64,000 nucleotides of DNA from Azolla caroliniana. Its lineage: Eukaryota; Polypodiophyta. Position numbers and translations under genes: made by a program. Positions 11,991 to 24,355 of this stretch are shown here, piece after piece. Where the stretch lies: assembly GCA_043228905.1 (NCBI GenBank), contig JBHGNT010000010.1:19654001-19718000 (forward strand), in the 5' to 3' direction. Under the pieces are notes generated by a model. That model was not told where the DNA came from and did not search any database. It worked only from the letters and a program-made list of their open reading frames with translations. Numbering within the stretch: position 1 is the stretch's first letter; each line of letters starts with the position of its first letter.

Positions 11991-13502
11991 TGTTGAAAGA
12001 AAATAGAAATGAAAGATGCCTCCCTACATTGCAAGTGGCATGGACTTCCTATATATGAATTGTTAAATTCTTATTTATGAGCGAGAGACAAAGAGAGACG
12101 GTTGATTCAACACAATTTCTTCTTCCTAAATGTATTCTCGACATTATCTTGACCATATCCACTGGTTTTGCACATTCATGTGTATGTTACTTAGTCAAGG
12201 GAATTGTCGACAATAAGTCATTATTGAATACAAAGAAATGACAATGTAAGTAACATAGTTCTATGGCCTAGACACAAATAAATAAATAGCTTGTTTGTGG
12301 GAAGGATATAATGGTATTGTACTTAATATACATACAATTATTTACATGATATTCGTGTCAACGTATGCTTTTGTCAACGAAATATGGGTAAAAGCAGAAG
12401 GGGGCATCAAATTGGTTTTTGCAATAATAAGATATGTACACATTCCAACATGATTTTGAAAAATAAATTTTGTACTATATCATATATGTGGTTTGATTTT
12501 GTTAGATTAGAAGACAAAGTTTGCAACAAAATTGATATTGTTGCCGAAATTGAGAAGATATGTTAATAACTAATTAATGTATCTCAAGTATGATAGAAGG
12601 AGGCCAATTTTGACCTATGGGACTAAATAAACATATCATATTGTATGTGTTTCCTTCCTAAGAAAGGGCTTACTGTAAAGATTATCTATGCAAAAACAAT
12701 GCACACGCATATGTACCACTTAAATTACCTAACTTATGTTGAGAATTGAGTATGGCACTTAAATTATTACGCCCATCTAACGAGGCATCATACTTTTCGT
12801 GAATTACATTTTATGTTGAGCATGTGAAAAATAAGTGATATTGATCCTCAACTAGGTTTTCAATGCTTATCTTCAAACTATGGTGATGATGTCATTACGT
12901 TACCTCACCACCTAATTTGTATAAGCGAGTCATAAGAGCTATTACGACTCTTCGTTAACTAGGGCTCATGGGGGTAATAAGAGGTGGTTGGATATATTCT
13001 ACCATTTTTACCTTGTATACTAACATTGAGAGTTAGCATTTGCAATGTAATGTTCCAATTTTGACATTTAACATCTCACCACTGTATCCTTAGTGCCTAT
13101 AATAATATATCCTTGATTATCATATACTCCATAACATCACTTGAGAACTCAAATAAATCCTCTCCTCCCCCTCTCATGAGAGGGAAAGAGAGAAATGAAA
13201 TGGGGCTTTGTATTAATGTGGGCAAAGTGATCTATTAAATAAGAAGTTCCATCATCCCCATTTTGTTAATAGAAATCTGTTTGCTTATACTTTGTCTCTG
13301 TGTTCTGTGTCGAAGTCTCTATTTGTGTTGAGCGTCTTTGAGTCCATTTGTTTACTTCTCCACAGTCACAGTAGTTTGGTTCATGTAGGAAATATGTGCG
13401 GTCAGACTCCACTAAAAAGTACTCGTCGATACGACCATTCCCCGACCACAAGACCCTGATTTGGATACCAACGGGACGAGTATCTGGTACCGTGTTACCC
13501 TA
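11991..13502. other. AT-rich intergenic DNA, nothing recognised
   Basis: No gene, RNA or element boundary is recognised. Sequence from about 13270 becomes more GC-rich toward the gypsy fragment that follows and may belong to the same degraded element. Confidence 0.4.
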
Positions 13503-13925
13503 GGCCGGTAATAGTCAATTTTACTTGGTCGATGATGTATACTCAGGGTACAACTAGTTCCAACTAGCCATCGAAACTAGGGACATTGCGACAATGCGGA
13601 CCCTGATCGGTTTACTTTGGATGTGTACTCTGCCACAAGGAGGAACAAACTCGGTCTCACACATGGTGAATGCGATAAACAAGGTTCTAAGGGATTGCAT
13701 CCCGGACATCACCATGTCGTTCCTGGACGACATTCCGATCAAGGGATATCTAGAAGATGAGAAGGACGAGACGCTAGACGGAGATGAATGCTGGAAGATC
13801 CTATAGAGGTTGGGAGGAGCACGCTTAACCTTGTCTGGAGAGAAGTTGGCATTCGGCCAGTCGGAGATCTTGGTGGCTGGACACCTATGCGGATCATACG
13901 GCCAGAAGCCATCCCCAACAAAGGT
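13503..13925 (+). pseudogene. Gypsy reverse transcriptase fragment (third copy of the Gyp1/Gyp2 family)
   Basis: Translation in shifting frames gives the same palm-domain block as Gyp2: a YSGY-like start, the LPQGGTNSV block, a DCIPDI segment and the catalytic FLDD box at 13720-13731. An in-frame TAG at 13555-13557 replaces the Gln codon of GYDQF. The frame then closes at a TAG near 13804. Only about 420 bp of RT survive, so it is dead. It lies just upstream of Gyp1 in the same orientation and may be the stub of an older related element. Confidence 0.75.
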
Positions 13926-14370
13926 TGATAGAGGTGGTTGTAGTGAGAGAATATAGAGAGAAGGTGACTACATAAGCACCTTCTTCTCTTCTTTGTAATT
14001 GTTGGTTGTTTTTACCTTGTTAATACAAATTTCTTGTTTTCTATATACTATGTTGTCGTTAACGGAGATGAATGCTGGAAGTTCATAGCCGACCACATTG
14101 CCAATTGCGAGAAGATCCTATAGAGGTTGGGAGGAGCACACTTAACCTTGTCTGGAGAGAAGTTGGCATTCGGCCAGTCGGAGATCTTGGTGGCCGGACA
14201 CCTATGCGGATCATACGGCCAGAAGCCATCCCCAACAAAGGTTGATAGAGGTGGTTGTAGTGAGAGAATATAGAGAGAAGGTGACTACATAAGCACCTTC
14301 TTCTCTTCTTTGTAATTGTTGGTTGTTTTTACCTTGTTAATACAAATTTCTTGTTTTCTATATACTACGT
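13778..14370 (+). repeat. Tandem duplication spanning the gypsy fragment and its tail
   Basis: Copy 1 (13778-14061) and copy 2 (14062-14370) both run from ACGGAGATGAATGCTGGAAG to CTATATACTA(C/T)G. Copy 1 lacks about 30 bp present in copy 2 just after the start (TTCATAGCCGACC...). Copy 1 ends with TTGTCGT, the same bases with which the Gyp1 LTR starts after copy 2. The tail contains a small hairpin (AGAAGGTG/CACCTTCT). Confidence 0.85.
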
Positions 14371-14963
14371 TGTCGTGGGGAAAACCGCCCATAGGAGAAA
14401 GGGGGACCAAAGGCACGTGAATCGCCACTTACGGGAGGCACACGAATAATAACTACTTGCAAAGAACCTAGGATCTAAGCAAATCGTTGTTGGGGGGTGG
14501 CCGAATTAATTACATGATGTAACAACCCGCCCTCCTTGGTATATAAAAGGCTCAGGGAGAAAGGGCTGAAAAAAGGGGGGCTACGTGTTTTGAGGGGAAG
14601 GAGGTGCTGTCAGACTATGAACCGAGCATCGGTTTTCTGTTTCCTGTTTTCAGATTTCTGTTTCTTGTATCCTGATCTTGGGATTTTGTTGTCTTGGACG
14701 CATAGACGTCTCTGTTTGCGTAGGAAGCCCGAGTGTTCCCGACAGAGGCCCTGTTGTGTCACGACTGTGGAGTGCGTGTGTTGGTAATTGAGCTCGTAGC
14801 TCATTCCCGATTGAGCCGGTTGTAATTGCCCTTTTAATATAAGTTGTTTCAGTACTCCGCATGTCTTGAGTTTATTTCTCTCATCTCCCTTCTTGCACTC
14901 CTCGGTCCAAGGCCTCCGCGGTCCCGCCTACGTTTCCTCGCATCTACGCGAAGTAACATGACA
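14371..14963 (+). repeat. Gyp1 5' LTR
   Basis: The LTR is 593 bp with a TATATAAAAGG box near 14540 and TG...CA ends. After it comes TCTTGGTGAACCCGATGTG, a candidate primer-binding site beginning TGGTGAACCCGA. Gyp2 has the same with one base changed, but I could not name the tRNA it matches. Confidence 0.88.
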
Positions 14964-15008
14964 TCTTGGTGAACCCGATGTGAAACATGCGGAAGAGGAA
15001 TCCTGAAG

Positions 15009-16961
15009 ATGAGGGGAGCGGAACTTGCTGAGGCCATGGCGGCGGCGGTAGACCGTTTGGTGAGTGCTCGCGAGGGCACGAGAGCCCTTGATAGGGCCAT
15101 CGAATCAATCGTTGGAGCAATAGGCCAATTTGGTGGGAAAAACGCAACAAGCTATCTTGAGGCTTACCGGTCTGAGATAGTAATGAGGGACATACCAGTG
15201 GAAAAACGATTGTCCGGATTCCCTCGGGTCGCCGAACATTCACGCGGAGGTGCTCGAGGTGTAGGCAGCCTGCCGAAATTGGGAGGAGTTCGAAAGACGA
15301 CTCCTCGAGAGGTACGAGTACAATGACTCGCTTCGGCTGTCAAAGCGGGAGTTCATGCATGGACTGGGTCGAGAGTCCCGGGAAAGAGAGGAGTACGTTG
15401 GCGCTCCTCCAGGAGTTTGAAAAACGATTTTCTTGACTCTCGATGCTCGATCAGATCGTGCTCGATACGAGCCGGGTCCTACTCTTCATCAAGTCGGTGA
15501 ATGCGCTTGATCGGAAAAGTGTGGGTCCTCTGCTGGATACAGATGAGGGGCTTACGACCGATTGGGTCGTTGTCAAAGGGGTCTGCAGCCGTTTCGACAA
15601 ATGGTGTGAATGGAGCGACCAGGGCCTTAGGGCAGCGGGCGCGACAGTCGGGAAGAGATCGGGGGAAGTGACCCCGACAAAAATGGAAGAGACACGAAGG
15701 TGGTTTGAGGCTGTTGTGGTCCCGACCGATGCAGTCAAGGAGCCATCAGGAGGCACGACTCTTGAGGAGCTCATGAAGATGGTACGGGACCTCCAGATTG
15801 TGCAGGCCCGAAGGGACAACGGGGGACAGGTTCGCAACCGAAAGCCTCTAACCGATCAACGGTGTATGTGGTGCGATGCGATCGGCCACACTTGAAGGGA
15901 TTGCGCGGATTTCACAGAGGCACTCAGAAGCAATGTGGTGTACCTGTGGAATGGGCAAGTGCACGAGAGTGAAACTCGAGTGGCCTTGAGATGGAACACT
16001 GGTCGGAGCGTGATGAAATGGTTAATGGAGGAGATCGTGACGCAACACGTCGAGGCCATCCATTACTCCGCATTGGCCGGTATCCGGGTCAGGACTGACG
16101 GCGGCCAGAAACCAAAAGACTCAAGGTTTTGGCCACTAATGACGGAAGGCCTTTCTGGGGTGCAGTTGAGGAAGGAGGAAGTAGACCGCATAGAGAAACG
16201 GGTCCGGGAGGTTACGGGGTGGAACGATCCGGTCGAAGAAAAGACCGGTTTCGTGGAAGTGGCATGCCAGAACTACGAGGTCCTACTAGAACATAAGCAT
16301 GCGGGAAAGGGCGACGGAACAGGACCCTTTAACCGGTACGACACCCGGAGCGGGCTGAAGAAGAACGATGCGGAGGCCTCCGGCTTGCAGGAAAGAGCGA
16401 AGCCGGCGGGTTACCGACTGGGCTCCGAAATAGAAAGAGGGACGAACTTACAGAAGGTCCTCAAGGAACGGATCCTTGATATCCGAGAAGAGTTATCTCT
16501 GCAGGAAGCGCTAGGGATCACCAAGAAGGAGTTCCACGACTCCATTGTAGACTTAGTAAAGCGCAAGAGGCTCATGACCGAGCCAGAGCCGGAGAAACCT
16601 GTGGAGGTGCGCATAACGCGCCTAGAGGATGCAACTGTGTAAGACGAGATGGCAGAGAGCCATTAATTGAAGCTGCATTGGGCAAGAGCAACCACGGAGA
16701 CCCCCGTTCGGATCGGGGACGTCCAGGAATTGGTGGTAGCCCTAGTGGACCACGAGTCTGAGATCAACTTGATGTCCATGGATTTCTACAAAAAAGGGGA
16801 AATGGCCGATCAACACCAAGCACGGGTGGAAGATACGCGCAGCCACGCGTGCCACGGAGGAGCTACACGGGGCGTGCTCGAACGTGCGAGTAAAGAGACC
16901 TCTTCGCACCCGGTGATTTTCGGAGAGCCGTACATTACGGCATCCCATATGGAGACGAAAG
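15009..16961 (+). pseudogene. Gyp1 gag-protease, 5' part (broken)
   Basis: The start ATG at 15009 corresponds to the Gyp2 gag ATG. Pieces of the same protein are read in at least three frames (15009-15290, about 15443-15895, 15935-16642, 16667-16961). They include the zinc knuckle CMWCDAIGHT followed by a stop (TGA) where Gyp2 has a sense codon, and the aspartic protease block with ALVDHESEINLMS near 16735-16780. Gyp2 has D-H-G at this active-site position and this copy has D-H-E. It is cut at 16961 by Cop1, after the codons for METK. The normal role is capsid assembly, RNA packaging and polyprotein cleavage. Confidence 0.85.
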
Positions 16962-17532
16962 TGTTAGGATTTCGGTCCCTCCGGATGGGATATGAGTGCC
17001 CGGCAAAGAAGACCCGGTGAGAATCGGATGATGAGAACCGGATGATGCAGGCCCCCGGATGAAGGGACATATATGGAAATATGTCTCTGAGAGCCCATTG
17101 GGGCTATATCCGTAAATAGTCCTAAAGTCATTTTAGTATAAATATGACCTAGGGCAAACAAAGTGTGTGTGAATATAGTTGTTGGTGCAACTGATGTACA
17201 GTGTGTAATAGTGAGAGAGAGAGAGTGAGAGGGAGAGAGAGATACAGAGTGTGTCTCTGTTTTAACTGCTGCCAGGCAAAGATCGGGAGCACGAGGTCAT
17301 TGCCTCTGTGTTCCTCTGTTGTATTCCTCCTACATAGTGATAGTTTGGAGTCTGTGGGCTCCCATGGTTTTTCCCTCTCAGGGTTTTTTCCACGTTAACA
17401 TACCGTGTTCCCTCTCTCATATTATCTGTGTGCACGTGTATTCACCTCTATTCCTATTCTCGGTGTTCAATTCGAAACGACACGATCTGAGACTCGGTTG
17501 TGGCCGAGTCATATTCCGCATATTTCGCGTCA
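16962..17532 (+). repeat. Cop1 5' LTR
   Basis: The 571-bp LTR has a TATA-like AGTATAAATATGACC at about 17137, a (GA)n tract near 17213-17243 and a small conserved hairpin CTCGGTTGTGGCCGAG close to its 3' end. The same hairpin is found in the solo LTR at 24356-25139 and in the LTR fragment at 32750-33069, so the three families are related. Confidence 0.9.
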
Positions 17533-17561
17533 ATCTGGTACTAGAGCGATCAACACAGAAA

Positions 17562-18299
17562 ATGGAAGAATCTCTCGGCGGCATGTTTAAGCTCACCGGC
17601 TCCAACTACTCAGTGTGGAAGTCGAAGATGAGGGACATGCTCGTGGTTAAAGATCTTTGGTTGCCAGTTCTGTTCAGGGACAAGAGACTGAACAAGATCG
17701 ATGCCACGTTATGGGAGGTGATGCACATGAAGACAATGGCGTGCATACGGTGCTTCATCGACATGAGTCTATACAACAACTTCAATGAAGAGAGTAAGGC
17801 TCATGAGCTATGGGAGAAGATCGATATTATGTTTCAGAACAAAAATGTTGTTAATCGGGTTTCGGTATTCCGGAAGCTAGTAAGACTCCGGTACCAAGAT
17901 AGCTGCAGTATGGCGGAGCACATGAATGCCTTCCAGGGGCTGATATACCAGGCCACATCGTTGGAAGTACCTCTCGCCGATGAGGTATTTGCTCTACTCC
18001 TGCTCGGTTCCCTCTTGGATAGCTGGGAGACGTTAGTTGTCACTTTGGGCAATGCCGGGCCGGATGGAAAACAAATATCCCTAGCAAGAGTCAAGTCGAG
18101 CTTGCTAGATGAGGAGGCGCGTCGGAAAGACAAGGATACGAGCTCTGACTCCAAAGCGCTCCTTATTGAATCAGAACGCGGAAGACAAAGGAATCGGAGT
18201 CCCCAGAACCGGGAAAAGTTGGGGACATGGTCAAAGTCAAGGGGAAGGCCCACTTGCTTCTACTATGGGAAGCCGGGGCACTTCCAGAAGAACTGTTAG
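17562..18299 (+). pseudogene. Cop1 gag
   Basis: From the ATG at 17562 the frame gives a copia gag: an MFKLTGSNYSVWKSKM start (the FDG/LTG-NY-x-WK block of TNT1/Tork-type gags) and the UBN2-type core. It ends in a zinc knuckle reading CFYYGKPGHFQKNC, in which the second Cys is Tyr, directly followed by a stop at 18297-18299. The upstream in-frame extension belongs to the LTR and leader. Gag forms the particle and packages RNA; with the broken knuckle and early stop this copy is unlikely to function. Confidence 0.85.
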
Positions 18300-18422
18300 C
18301 ATTTCCGGAAAGACAAGGAAACCGACAACACCGATTCGAAGTGGTCACTGGACTGGAACGGTAAAGACCGGAGGGGATCAGACCGGAAGGGAACGACGGC
18401 AATCACGGCAAGTGAAGAAGAG

Positions 18423-19997
18423 TTGATGCTCATCATCGAGGAGAGTGAGTTGAATCTTGCCGGCGATGAGACAACGTGGGTTGTCGATTCCAGAGCATCG
18501 TTCCACCTTACCCTGGACCGGAAATGCTTCTCATCCTACATAGCCGGTGAGTACGACTGTGTCAGGATGGGGAATGAAGGGACATGCCAAATTATCGGCA
18601 TAGGAAATGTGTTGTTGACCACATCGATTGGATGCAAGTTGCTGCTGAAGGATGTCCGATACGTTCCAGAGGTTCGACTGAACTTGATATCAGCCGGTCG
18701 GTTAGATGATAAAGGCTACAAAGGTAGCATCCGAAACGGTGTCATGAAGTTCTGCAAATGGAACCTAATAGTGGCTCGGGCTCGGAAAGTCAACACATTG
18801 TACCTAATGAATGCCCGATTATACCGGGAAGAAGTGAACGTGGCATCCGACACTGCCGGTGAGTTGTGGCACAAGAGACTGTGTCACATGAGCGAGAAGG
18901 GGATGAGAAGGCTTACTGATGAAAACCTCATTCTGGTGAAGGATGTGCATCTTGAGACGTGCACCGACTGCCTGGCCGATAAGCAAAACCGGACCTCCTT
19001 CCGATCAAGGCCACCGATGAGACGTAATGCACCACTGGAGTTGGTGCATACCGATGTGTGTCAAGTGGACACAAAGTCACATGCCGGATCGCAGTACTTC
19101 ATGACGTTCATAGACGACCACAGCCGGAAGCTGTGGGCCACACCGTTGAAGACGAAGGATCAGGTGTTATCCGTCTTCAAGGAGCTCCACGTGAGAATGG
19201 AAAGAGAATCCGGCCGGAAGCTGAAGGCGGTTCGAGCAGATAACGGAGGAGAATACCGGGGGCAGTTCGAGGAGTACTACTGCTCGAAGGGAATCCGGCT
19301 CGAATTTACTGTGCTGAAGATGCCGGAACTAAACGGGCTGGCCGAGAGGATGATCCGGACCATAATGGAGAGGGTCCGGAGTATGCTAGCACATGTTAAG
19401 CTAACCAAGACGTTTTGGGTTGAGGTGATGTCGACGACGACGTATGTGATAAACAGATCACCCTTAGTGCCCCTGGACGGAGACACGCCGCAAAGAGTGT
19501 GGACCGGTAAGGAAGTGTCTTACCGGCATCTGAAGGTGTTCGGGTGTCTCACTTACGTGCATGTTTCAAAGGACCAGAGAGCAAAGTTGGATCCAAAGTC
19601 TTGGCCTTGCATATTCCTCGGATACGGGGATGATGAGTTCGGCTACCGAGTGTGGGATCTAGTCAACAAAAAGGTTTTCCGGAGTCGAGATATTATCTTC
19701 ATGGAGGACAAGACCCTTGCCGATTGGGAGTCAGAGAAGAAGATAATGAACTCTGAGTTGATCGGTAAGGATCGGTTCGATGAGATTCGGACCTACCCGG
19801 CTAAGAGCCGGTTGACACTCGAAGAACCGGCCTGTTACAGTGAGGATACCGAACCGGCAGAAGAAGAAGAAGAAGAGGAAGCTGAAACCAGAACCGGCCA
19901 ATATCCTGAATTAGATTCGGATGAAGAACAGACGCAGGAGCCGTTTACCGAAAACCGAAGTCGGAGATATCCTCTCCGGGATAGAAGAGCCCGCTAG
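18423..19997 (+). pseudogene. Cop1 pol, protease and integrase part
   Basis: The 524-residue frame opens near the protease, whose active-site triplet reads D-S-R (18486-18494) instead of D-S-G. The GAG pre-integrase HHCC motif follows (LWHKRLCH then CTDC). The integrase catalytic core has D (HTDVC), D (ADNGGEY) and E (LNGLAERM). Its C-terminal part has the LKVFGC and KSWPCIFLGY blocks typical of copia integrases, then an acidic linker. It ends at a TAG at 19995-19997 before the RT. The order PR-IN-RT identifies Ty1/copia, probably the Tork/TNT1 branch. Confidence 0.88.
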
Positions 19998-21608
19998 AGA
20001 TTTCCGGAAGCAGAGCATGTGTTGATGACCGATGAGGGGGAGACGGAAAGCTTCGAAGAAGCAAAGGAGGACACCCACAACCGCAAGTGGCAGAGTGCCA
20101 TGCAGGACGAGATGGATTCCTTGCATGAGAACCACACATATGAATTGGTGGAGTTGCCGAAAGGAAAGCGGGCACTCCAGAATAAGTGAGTGTACAAGTT
20201 GTAACCGGGAGATGCCGACAACCCCCCAAGGTACAAAGCCAGGATCGTGGTGAAGGGGTTCCAGCAGAAGAAGGGAGTGGACTTCGATGAGATATTTGCC
20301 TTGGTAGTAGAGATGATTTCCATCTTGACGGTGTTGAGCATAGCGGCAAGCTTGGACCTCGAGGTAGAGCAGTTAGACGTGAAGACGACATTCCTCCACG
20401 GCGACCTCGAAGAGGAGATATACATGCAACAACCGGAGGGATTTGTGAAGAAAGGGAAGCAGCACCTGGTTTGCCGGTTGAAGAAGAGTCTCTACGGTTT
20501 GAAGCAAGCTCCTCGGCAATGGTACCGGAAGTTCGACTCCTTCATGACGGATCAAGGATACCACAAGACGCAGGCCAATCACTGCGTGTTTGTGAAGAAG
20601 TTTGAAGGTGGAGACTTCCTGATACTCTTCCTGTACGTGGACGACATGTTGATCGTCAGACGAGACCAAGTCAAGATACGAGCACTGAAGAAGGCTCTGA
20701 ACCGGACCTTCTCAATGAAAGACTTGGGTCCGGCAAGAATGATACTGGGGATGCATATCATCCGGGATCGGTCAAAGAAGCAATTGTGGCTGTCACAGGA
20801 GAAGTACGTGACAAAGGTGCTTCAGCGGTTCAACATGTCAGATGCGAAATTGGTCGGATCGACACTCCCGGCAAACTGTAGGTTATTCGGTAAGCAAAGC
20901 CTGAAGACGAAGGCAGAGAAGGCGGATATGATGAAGATACCATATGCCTCTGCCATTGGGAGCTTAATGTACGCAATGCTGTGTACTCGACCGAATATCG
21001 GATATGCAGTCAGAGTGGTGAGCCGGTTCATGAGCAATCCCGACAAGGAGCACTGGAATGTGGTAATGGATACTCCAGTACCTGAAAGGCACCTCAAGTA
21101 TGTGTATCCGATTCAGCTCCGTTAAACCCCAACTTGACGGTTTCACCGATTCGGATATGTCGGCTGATGCGGATACCAACTGGTCCACATCCGGATATGT
21201 CAGGACATACGCGGGGGGAGCTATTTCGTGGTAGTCGAGGCTTTAGAAGACGGTTGTGTTGTCAACCATGGAGGCGGAGTACATGGCGGTTGTGGAAGCC
21301 GGCAAGGAAATACTATGATGAAGGACTTCATCGAAGAGCTGGGGATCTGGCAAGAGGAATATCTGCTCTATTGCGACAGTCAAAGTGCCATCCACCTTGC
21401 GAAGAACGCAGTGTATCATTCTAGGATGAAGCACATCCAGCGGAGGTACCACTGGATCCGGGAGCGAGTAGAAGATCGAGAGTTCGTGCTGACAAAGATC
21501 CACATGGAGGAAAATGAGTTAGATATGCTCAACAAGGTGCTGACACCCAACAAGCTCAATGCATGTTGGAAGCGGATCAGGCTCACGAGGCATCCCATGC
21601 CGGAGTGA
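19998..21608 (+). pseudogene. Cop1 pol, RT and RNase H part
   Basis: After two stops (near 20187 and 20203) the frame from 20247 gives a copia RT: LDVKTTFLHGDLEEEIYMQQPEGF, SLYGLKQAPRQWY and the catalytic YVDD box at 20634-20645. The RNase H part is read in two frames from about 21060 with stops. Its end (21228-21608) has the YCDSQSAIHLAKN block and the HIQRRYHWIRE segment. The purine tract and 3' LTR follow directly. Confidence 0.87.
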
Positions 21609-21618
21609 AGGGGGAGTT

Positions 21619-21876
21619 TGTTAGGATTTCTGTCCCTCCGGATGGGATATGAGTACCCGGCAAAGAAGACCCGGTGAGAACCGGATGATGCAGGCCCGGT
21701 GAGAACCTCTCACCGGATGAAGGGACATATATGGAAATATGTCTCTGAGAGCCAATTGGGGCTATATCTGTAAATATTCCTAAAGTCATATTAGTATAAA
21801 TATGACCTAGGGCAAACATAGTGTGTGTGAATATAGTTGTTAGTGCAACTGTTGTACAGTGTGTACAATGTGTAAT

Positions 21877-21923
<47 letters not shown>

Positions 21924-22211
21924 CAGAGCGTGTCTCTGTTGTAACTGCCGCCAGGCAAAGATCAGGAGCACGAGGTCGTTGCCTCTGTGTTCCTCTGTTG
22001 TATTCCTCTTACATAGTGATAGTTTGGAGTCTATGGGCTCCCATGGTTTTTCCCTCTCAAGGTTTTTTCCACGTTAACATACTTTGTTCCCTCTCTCATA
22101 TTATTTGTGTGCACGTGTATTCACCTCTATTCCTATTCTCGGTGTTAGATTCGAAACAGTACGATCTGAGACTCGGTTGTGGCCAAGTAATATTCCACAT
22201 ATTTCGCGTCA
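21619..22211 (+). repeat. Cop1 3' LTR
   Basis: This 593-bp copy differs from the 5' LTR by scattered substitutions, a longer (GA)n tract (about 21880-21920) and a rearranged CCGGTGAGAACCGG block near its start. It ends at 22211 with GAAAG of the Gyp1 protease region following. Confidence 0.9.
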
Positions 22212-22216
22212 GAAAG

Positions 22217-22340
22217 TACTGGACAATGGCTCGACATACGCGCGAGTGAAGAACCAAGACGGGCGTAACTCCGTCCAAATTTTGACGGTTCGCCCTAACC
22301 ACGAACTGTGGATCTCTCGGCGGTAATGACCAGGAGGATT
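22217..22340 (+). pseudogene. Gyp1 gag-protease, 3' end
   Basis: After Cop1 the Gyp1 frame resumes with VLDNGSTYARVK and continues to the VRPNHE block, as at the end of the Gyp2 gag-protease frame. The stop region GGATTTTTAA (about 22332-22343) keeps the T5 run found at the Gyp2 gag stop, where pol is in the -1 frame. Confidence 0.8.
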
Positions 22341-24355
22341 TTTAAAGAGGGCTACCAAGGCGTGGGGCTGCGATAGTCCGGACAACCCGAAGAAACCCCA
22401 CACGTGTACCATAGGTAGGAAGTTTTGGTTCTCCGACAGCGGAGGTTTTACTATAGCTAGCATCAATGGCCGGGAAAAAAGAAAGGTCGAAGAACGTCTA
22501 AGGGCGTGTGGTGCCCTTGGCTCCGACGACGAGATTGGTGTGTCGTGGAGGCGGTCTCATTTGATTACACCCTGGGAAAGATCGGTAGGGGGATGAAGGC
22601 CTAAGTGAAGATCGAGTCATCCTAGTCGGAACTGTGGAGATGTATGAAGTCATCGCGGACTTCGGGGAGATGATCTGGTCGGAGGAAACGGCCCAAGTTA
22701 ACACAAAGTACAAGAATGTGGACCGGAAAGTAAGGCCAGTCGCGGCTCCCTTGTTGGAGGGTAGTGAGGAGCGAATAAAAGAGGTCGCGTCGGACCCAAG
22801 CTTACGAAATCCGGTCGGCATAGGACACCGGTTCACCGATGAGACGCTACGAGAGCTGAAGATCGGTGGGGGTGGCTTCCTATTGCCGATGGAGGAGGAC
22901 CGTTTTTGAAGGATGCTCGGAAGTCATTGGAGGGCCTTTGCATTCTCGCTGGAGGAGATCGGGTGCGTCGACCTGACAATCATAGAGCCAATGGTTATCT
23001 TCATGATACCGCACGTACCATGGAACCTCAAGCTGATCCTGGTGTCAAGAGATCACATCCCAAAGCTGATGGAGTTGCTCAAACAGAAAGTGGATATGGG
23101 CATCCTCGAACCATCAAGTGCTCCATATTCCAATTGGTGGTTCATGGTACCCAAAAAGAATGGCACGTTGCGCTTCATTTAGGACCTGCAGTTAGTCAAC
23201 AAAGTGACCATTCAGAACGCAGAGATCGGGCCGACTATTGATGAGTTCGCGGAGGCTTTCGCCAGAAGGTCGATCTATTTGGTCGGGGGTTTGTACTCAG
23301 GGTACGACTAGTTCCAGCTAGCAGTGGAAAGTAGGGACATCACGACGATGCAAACCCCTCTCGGTTTAGTGCGGATGTGTACCCTTCCACAAGGAGGGAC
23401 CAACTTGGTCATGCACATGGTGAATGCAATGAACAAGGTTCTGAGGGACTGCATCCCTGACATCACCATGCCATTCTTAGATGACATCCTGATCAAGCGA
23501 TTCCTGATAGAAGAGAAGGATGAGTCGGTGAGATCGGATGGGTGCCAGAGGTTTGTGGCAGACCACATCGAAGACTACGAGAAAATTCTGGAGAGGCTCG
23601 AGCGTGCTCGGCTCACATTTTTTGGGGAGAAGTCGGCTTTCGGGCATCTGAGTGGGCCATACGGACGGAAACCGTCTCCGGCGAAGGTAGAGACCATCTC
23701 TACGATGAAAGAAGAATGTAGGTTGGTCATGGAAGTTTGTAGGTTCCTGGGCGCGTGCGCGTTTTATCACATTTGGATTCCGCACTACGTGCACATCGCG
23801 GAGCCACTCTACGGACTACTAAAGAAGGGTTGTAAATTCGAATGGAACCAAGAGCACATGTAGTCGGTGCAAAAGCTGAAGGGGGCATTGATGGTGGCAC
23901 CGGCCCTCAGGAAGGCGGTTTACGAGAGGGACACTCTGGTTTATGTGACAGTGGACACGAGTTCGACCGGAATCGGATGGGTGGTCAATCAGGAAGATGC
24001 GGATGGTACTAGATTCCCCATCCGGTTCGGAGCAAAGGTATTGAGTGAGCGTCAGGGAGGATACACCCAGGTTAAGCGCGAACTCTGGGGTATCGTCTCG
24101 GCGGTTAAGGCCAATAAGGATTACCTGGTCGGGGCAGGGGTTATAATCGAGACAAACTTCCTGCTGATCTTCGGTATGGTTTCCGGATGTGCGACTGCGG
24201 ACCTGGCTATGCTCAGGTGGATCGCGTATATTAAGTCCCTAAACCCGGAAATACGGCATATCTCCGGGAAAGACAACACTATGGCCAATATGCTTTCAAG
24301 GGCAAGGTTCGACGATGAAGATGGCATGATATCGGAAGACGAGGAAGTTGGCGTA
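22341..24355 (+). pseudogene. Gyp1 pol, RT and RNase H part
   Basis: The stretch matches Gyp2 pol residue by residue. The FLDD catalytic box is at 23474-23485, and the LPQGGTN block, the HMVNAMNKVLRDCIPDI block and an RNase H with VTVDTSSTGIGW near 23946 are present. Breaks include a TAG at 23180-23182 (Gln of IQDLQ in Gyp2), a TAG at 23309-23311 (Gln of GYDQF) and a TAG near 23862. There is a deletion near 23640 relative to Gyp2, removing the residues around SEIMVV. It is cut at 24355 by a solo LTR. Confidence 0.88.

Larger units (their letters stand above)
16962..22211 (+). mobile_element. Cop1: Ty1/copia LTR retrotransposon inside Gyp1
   Basis: LTRs at 16962-17532 and 21619-22211 start TGTTAGGATTTC and end TTCGCGTCA. 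Target duplications GAAAG are at 16957-16961 and 22212-22216. A primer-binding site TGGTACTAGAGC, close to the initiator-Met type TGGTATCAGAGC, follows the 5' LTR at 17536. A purine tract GTGAAGGGGGAG precedes the 3' LTR. Order is gag, protease, integrase, RT, RNase H, as in copia. The insert splits the Gyp1 protease region, and the Gyp1 frame resumes with VLDNGS immediately after. Stops in gag, pol and RNase H make it inactive. Confidence 0.93.
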
